Shown here: in pieces, positions 61,456 to 64,000 of the stretch
Layout: every line of letters begins with the position of its first letter
How positions within the stretch are numbered: position 1 is the stretch's first letter
DNA from: Pseudomonas fluorescens
GTDB taxonomy: Bacteria; Pseudomonadota; Gammaproteobacteria; Pseudomonadales; Pseudomonadaceae
Length of the DNA: 64,000 nucleotides
NCBI RefSeq assembly: GCF_902497625.1
Contig: NZ_CABVGX010000008.1
Coordinates: 62,001 to 126,000, forward strand
Direction of reading: 5' to 3'
Position numbers and translations under genes: made by a program
Notes under the pieces: generated by a model
Told to the model about the DNA's origin: nothing
Seen by the model: the letters and a program-made list of their open reading frames with translations, nothing else
Database searches by the model: none

Positions 61456-62976
61456 TTACACGACCCTACCATTCGGTATCCGCAGAGTGCGCCATGCGAT
61501 CAATATCGCTATAAGTGCCAAGCCGAATGTCACCCACGAAACCAGCCCGATACCACCCTCAAATGCGCTTCCCGCCTGCCTCATTAACTCGCTCGCCTGA
61601 TCACCAGACAAATCTACCGTCACATTATGGGCACCTGACAGCGTCTCACTCGCCAGCATCGCCTGCGCTTCACTGAGAAAGCCCGGAAGCTGCAATATTC
61701 CACGATAGTAGGCGGTGACGAGACCACCGAGCACTGTCGTCCCCAACACTACGCCAACCTCATAGGCCGTTTCGCTAATGGCCGAAGCCGCACCCGCTTT
61801 TGCCGGCGGCGCAGCCGACAAAATTACATCGTTGGATACCGTCGCAATCGCGCCCACACCGATATTCAACAAGGCAAAAGCCACCACCAGAACTATCAAG
61901 TTACTACCCATGCCGGCGACCAGCAAAAACGCCGCTGCAGCAAACGCCATAAGAATGGGTACAAGAACATGCGTCTGTACTCGCTGTGCTACAGGTACGA
62001 TCGCCATCCCCACTACGATCGCCATGATCTGACCCGGTACTAACGCGAGGCTAGCGTTCAAGGGTGACATCTGAAGGACGATTTGTAAGAACTGGGTGGT
62101 GAAAAATACGAAGCCGACGAGGAACGCAAGGCTCATCAGATTGATCACGACGGAGCCGCTGAAGGTACTACTGCGGAACAGATTCAAGTCCATCAGCGGC
62201 ACCGGCAGACGTAACTGTCGCTGGACAAACATCCACCCAGCCACAGCGCCAACAACAAATGCTGTCAGCGCCATCCAGTCAACACCATCACTGGCGCTAT
62301 GTTTGATGCCATAAACGATGGCGCTGAGAGCTACCATCGATTGCAGGATGCTTGTTGGGTCCAAAGGGCCTGTAGAGTCTCGCTCCGATTCAGGCAATAG
62401 CAGTGGTCCCAGAATCAGTAGTGGCACCAAAACGGGGACCGCGAGTAAGAAAATCGACCCCCAATCGAAAAACTCCAACAACACCCCGCCCACTAAAGGA
62501 CCGAGCGCTGATCCAACAGTCAAAGTCGTTGCCCAGATCGCGACTGCAATTCTTCGTTCTTCTCGATCCTCGAACACCGAACGTATCAATGCCAGTGTTG
62601 AGGGCATAAGCATCGCACCGAAAATCCCCATGCAAGCGCGCCCGGTAATCAGTTGCGCCGCTGTATGAGAGTAGGCGGTCAGCACCGATACGATGACAAA
62701 GCCCAAAGACCCGGTGAGTAACAACTTGCGATGGCCGATTCGATCTCCCAGGCTACCCATAGACACCAGCAATCCCGCCAATACCAGCGAATAGGCATCT
62801 ATCATCCACAATTGTTGGCTAGCACTTGGACGCAGGGCTTCCGCAATCTTTGGCAACGCAAACCCAAGCACCGTATTGTCAACTGTCACCAGCAATACAG
62901 GCAGCATCAGCATGCAGAGGCTTGACCACCGTTTTGATTTTAATCCGCGTTGTGCCGCCTTACTTATTAACGCCAT
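61456..62976 (-). CDS. MFS exporter of the DHA2 (14-helix) type
   Basis: A 506-residue exporter in the EmrB/QacA/SmvA-like group. The N-terminal motif is LLVTVDNTVLGFALPKIAE (about 28-46), the MFS loop is GSLGDRIGHRKLLL (about 74-87), motif C is TLTVGSALGPLVGGVLLEFF (about 150-169), and 14 membrane helices are apparent. Such pumps export cationic dyes, disinfectants or natural products. The codon use is more AT-rich than pxpABC. Its upstream gene on the same strand is the broken prephenate-dehydrogenase-like gene, so it may export the product of that pathway. Confidence 0.88.
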   Translation of the reverse strand: MALISKAAQRGLKSKRWSSLCMLMLPVLLVTVDNTVLGFALPKIAEALRPSASQQLWMIDAYSLVLAGLLVSMGSLGDRIGHRKLLLTGSLGFVIVSVLTAYSHTAAQLITGRACMGIFGAMLMPSTLALIRSVFEDREERRIAVAIWATTLTVGSALGPLVGGVLLEFFDWGSIFLLAVPVLVPLLILGPLLLPESERDSTGPLDPTSILQSMVALSAIVYGIKHSASDGVDWMALTAFVVGAVAGWMFVQRQLRLPVPLMDLNLFRSSTFSGSVVINLMSLAFLVGFVFFTTQFLQIVLQMSPLNASLALVPGQIMAIVVGMAIVPVAQRVQTHVLVPILMAFAAAAFLLVAGMGSNLIVLVVAFALLNIGVGAIATVSNDVILSAAPPAKAGAASAISETAYEVGVVLGTTVLGGLVTAYYRGILQLPGFLSEAQAMLASETLSGAHNVTVDLSGDQASELMRQAGSAFEGGIGLVSWVTFGLALIAILIAWRTLRIPNGRVV

Positions 62977-63069
62977 TCGCCAAACCCCTTATCACCCACA
63001 AAACATTCACGGGAGATTTGCGAGACTCCCGTGAAAGAGTCCCTGTGCACTTCCCGAACGACGATGTCG

Positions 63070-63944
63070 TCAGTTCAGTAATGAAAAAACGTGCTGACAA
63101 TCGACAGCGCCAGAGCTCAAACGAGTACCCAATGTATTTGAAATGCCCTGTAGGTCGTTTCTGAATTCATCGTAATCCTGGTCGCGAACATTTTTCATCA
63201 ACCGCTCCATTCCCTCAGCGAGCGCAGAGCGCTGGTGGTTGGCTTGGTCATTTTCAAGCTGTATGTCCCAGTAGACTTCGGGTGGATTAACTAGAACCCG
63301 GGACAGTAACGCCATCATCGTGCGCATCGGTGGAGGCATCACCTCAAGTGCACTTTCCAAATCAAGTGAAGACCTTGCTAATGCCAGGCCAAACCCGAGA
63401 ATTGCTGCATGAGGCAATGCCTGACAAAGCGCCATCAGTTCGTCATGGGCGACAGGCGTCATTCGCTTTACTTTCATACCTGCTTCCATCAGGTGTTGCT
63501 CGATGAAGGTCGAAGGTGAGTCGCTTTCTTCCAGACAAATTGCAACGGTGCGCCCCTGAACGGAGAGTTTGGGCGAAAACATCGGATTGATACCAACGAA
63601 GGGTTGAAGAGGCGAGGCATCCTTCAATGTTTTGTAAAACGGCTCCTGAACAGAGCAGGCGGGATGAACACAACGTTCTTTGAAACGGAGCTAACAACCC
63701 AAGGTATCGCATGGATAGCTACGCTTTCTGGTAGCGCAAACACCACTGCAACTGCCCCCTTGAATATCTGCTCGGTGTTACTGAACGGGCACATGACATC
63801 AATTTGATTGAAGCCTCTCTCATGCTCGGTTGATCGTCGATCTACGACCCGGACATCGTATCCGTATTGCATAAGGATCCGGCTGATCAAAGAGCCGACC
63901 AAGCCTGCACCGCCTAGCACGACAACTGCGTCACTCATCATCAT
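63070..63944 (-). pseudogene. Prephenate-dehydrogenase-like protein, frameshifted (TyrA/PapC-like)
   Basis: Two frames give one protein of about 290 residues. The first (63944-63624) has the NAD-binding VVLGGAGLVGSLISRILMQ and ends in FTKH. The second continues as CSVQEPFYKTLKDA, then VGINPMFSPKLSVQGRTVAI, to the stop at 63070. One extra C in the CCC run (plus-strand GGG near 63661) would join them as FIPACSVQEPF. The ligand blocks match TyrA and PapC/CmlC-type aminodeoxyprephenate dehydrogenases used for antibiotic building blocks. It is transcribed towards the MFS exporter gene. Whether the break is real or a sequencing error is open. Confidence 0.8.
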
Positions 63945-64000
63945 TCGCTCCCTGCGACAAAACTGTAATAAGGCACACTAGCCTTCACCAAGGTTTCTTC
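63941..64000 (-). CDS. C-terminal end of an unidentified gene
   Basis: From the right edge, 19 codons (EETLVKASVPYYSFVAGSE) run to a TGA that overlaps the ATG of the following gene as ATGA, the classical coupled arrangement. Too little is visible to name it; in an aminodeoxyprephenate-type cluster an aminodeoxychorismate synthase or mutase would be expected, which is conjecture. Confidence 0.4.
   Translation of the reverse strand, partial: EETLVKASVPYYSFVAGSE

Overview
The window looks like a chromosome segment of a Pseudomonas species, most likely of the P. fluorescens group. The signs are the GC-rich core genes, the algU-mucA-mucB-mucD stress locus without mucC, a tctCBA/tctDE citrate transport locus, the gene order bepA-like/tusA-like/perM-like/bcp/gcvR/dapA/bamC/purC/tRNA-Ser that I recall from Pseudomonas, and many REP/REPIN palindromes of fluorescens type. 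The assignment rests on protein motifs and gene order read by eye; no database search was made.

Layout. 1-5705: an acyl-CoA hydratase-family gene cut by the window edge, ung, and a leftward tripartite tricarboxylate transporter operon (tctC-tctB-tctA-abrB family). 6105-8157: the divergent two-component pair tctD-tctE, followed by an expanded REP region (8161-9052) that includes a duplicated copy of the tctE 3' end. 9053-13273: HDOD protein, ygfZ, sdhE with a ygfX-like partner, and nadB. 13833-17606: algU, mucA, mucB, then a terminator, then mucD. 17673-25743: M48 protease, TusA-like and PerM-like proteins, bcp, gcvR, dapA, bamC, an MBL hydrolase, purC and tRNA-Ser(CGA).

Accessory region, 25744-41640. 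An AT-richer island of about 8.75 kb sits between the 3' end of the tRNA-Ser gene and an 18-bp copy of that end at 34479-34496. It carries a serine recombinase, an FRG-domain protein next to a membrane-anchored coiled-coil protein (the best candidate here for an undescribed, possibly defensive, system), several small zinc-finger or DNA-binding-like proteins, and a tyrosine integrase broken by a one-base deletion. Beyond the island lie a chemotaxis-receptor remnant, a 1907-residue dermonecrotic-type toxin with a duplicated EreA/ChaN-like domain, and a scar joining an integrase remnant to an autotransporter fragment.

41641-61348 returns to core-like genes: LysR plus a hydroxymuconate isomerase, a glutamine-synthetase-family enzyme, rnd-ycgL, a hydroxyacid dehydrogenase, ycgN, an rRNA/tRNA methyltransferase, a 95-bp eight-copy REP array, YajD-type HNH protein, oligopeptidase B, a class II amidotransferase, and a 5-oxoproline catabolism cluster (LysR, MFS, pxpABC). 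61456-64000 starts another accessory block: a 14-TM MFS exporter and a prephenate-dehydrogenase-like gene that is also split by a one-base homopolymer loss.
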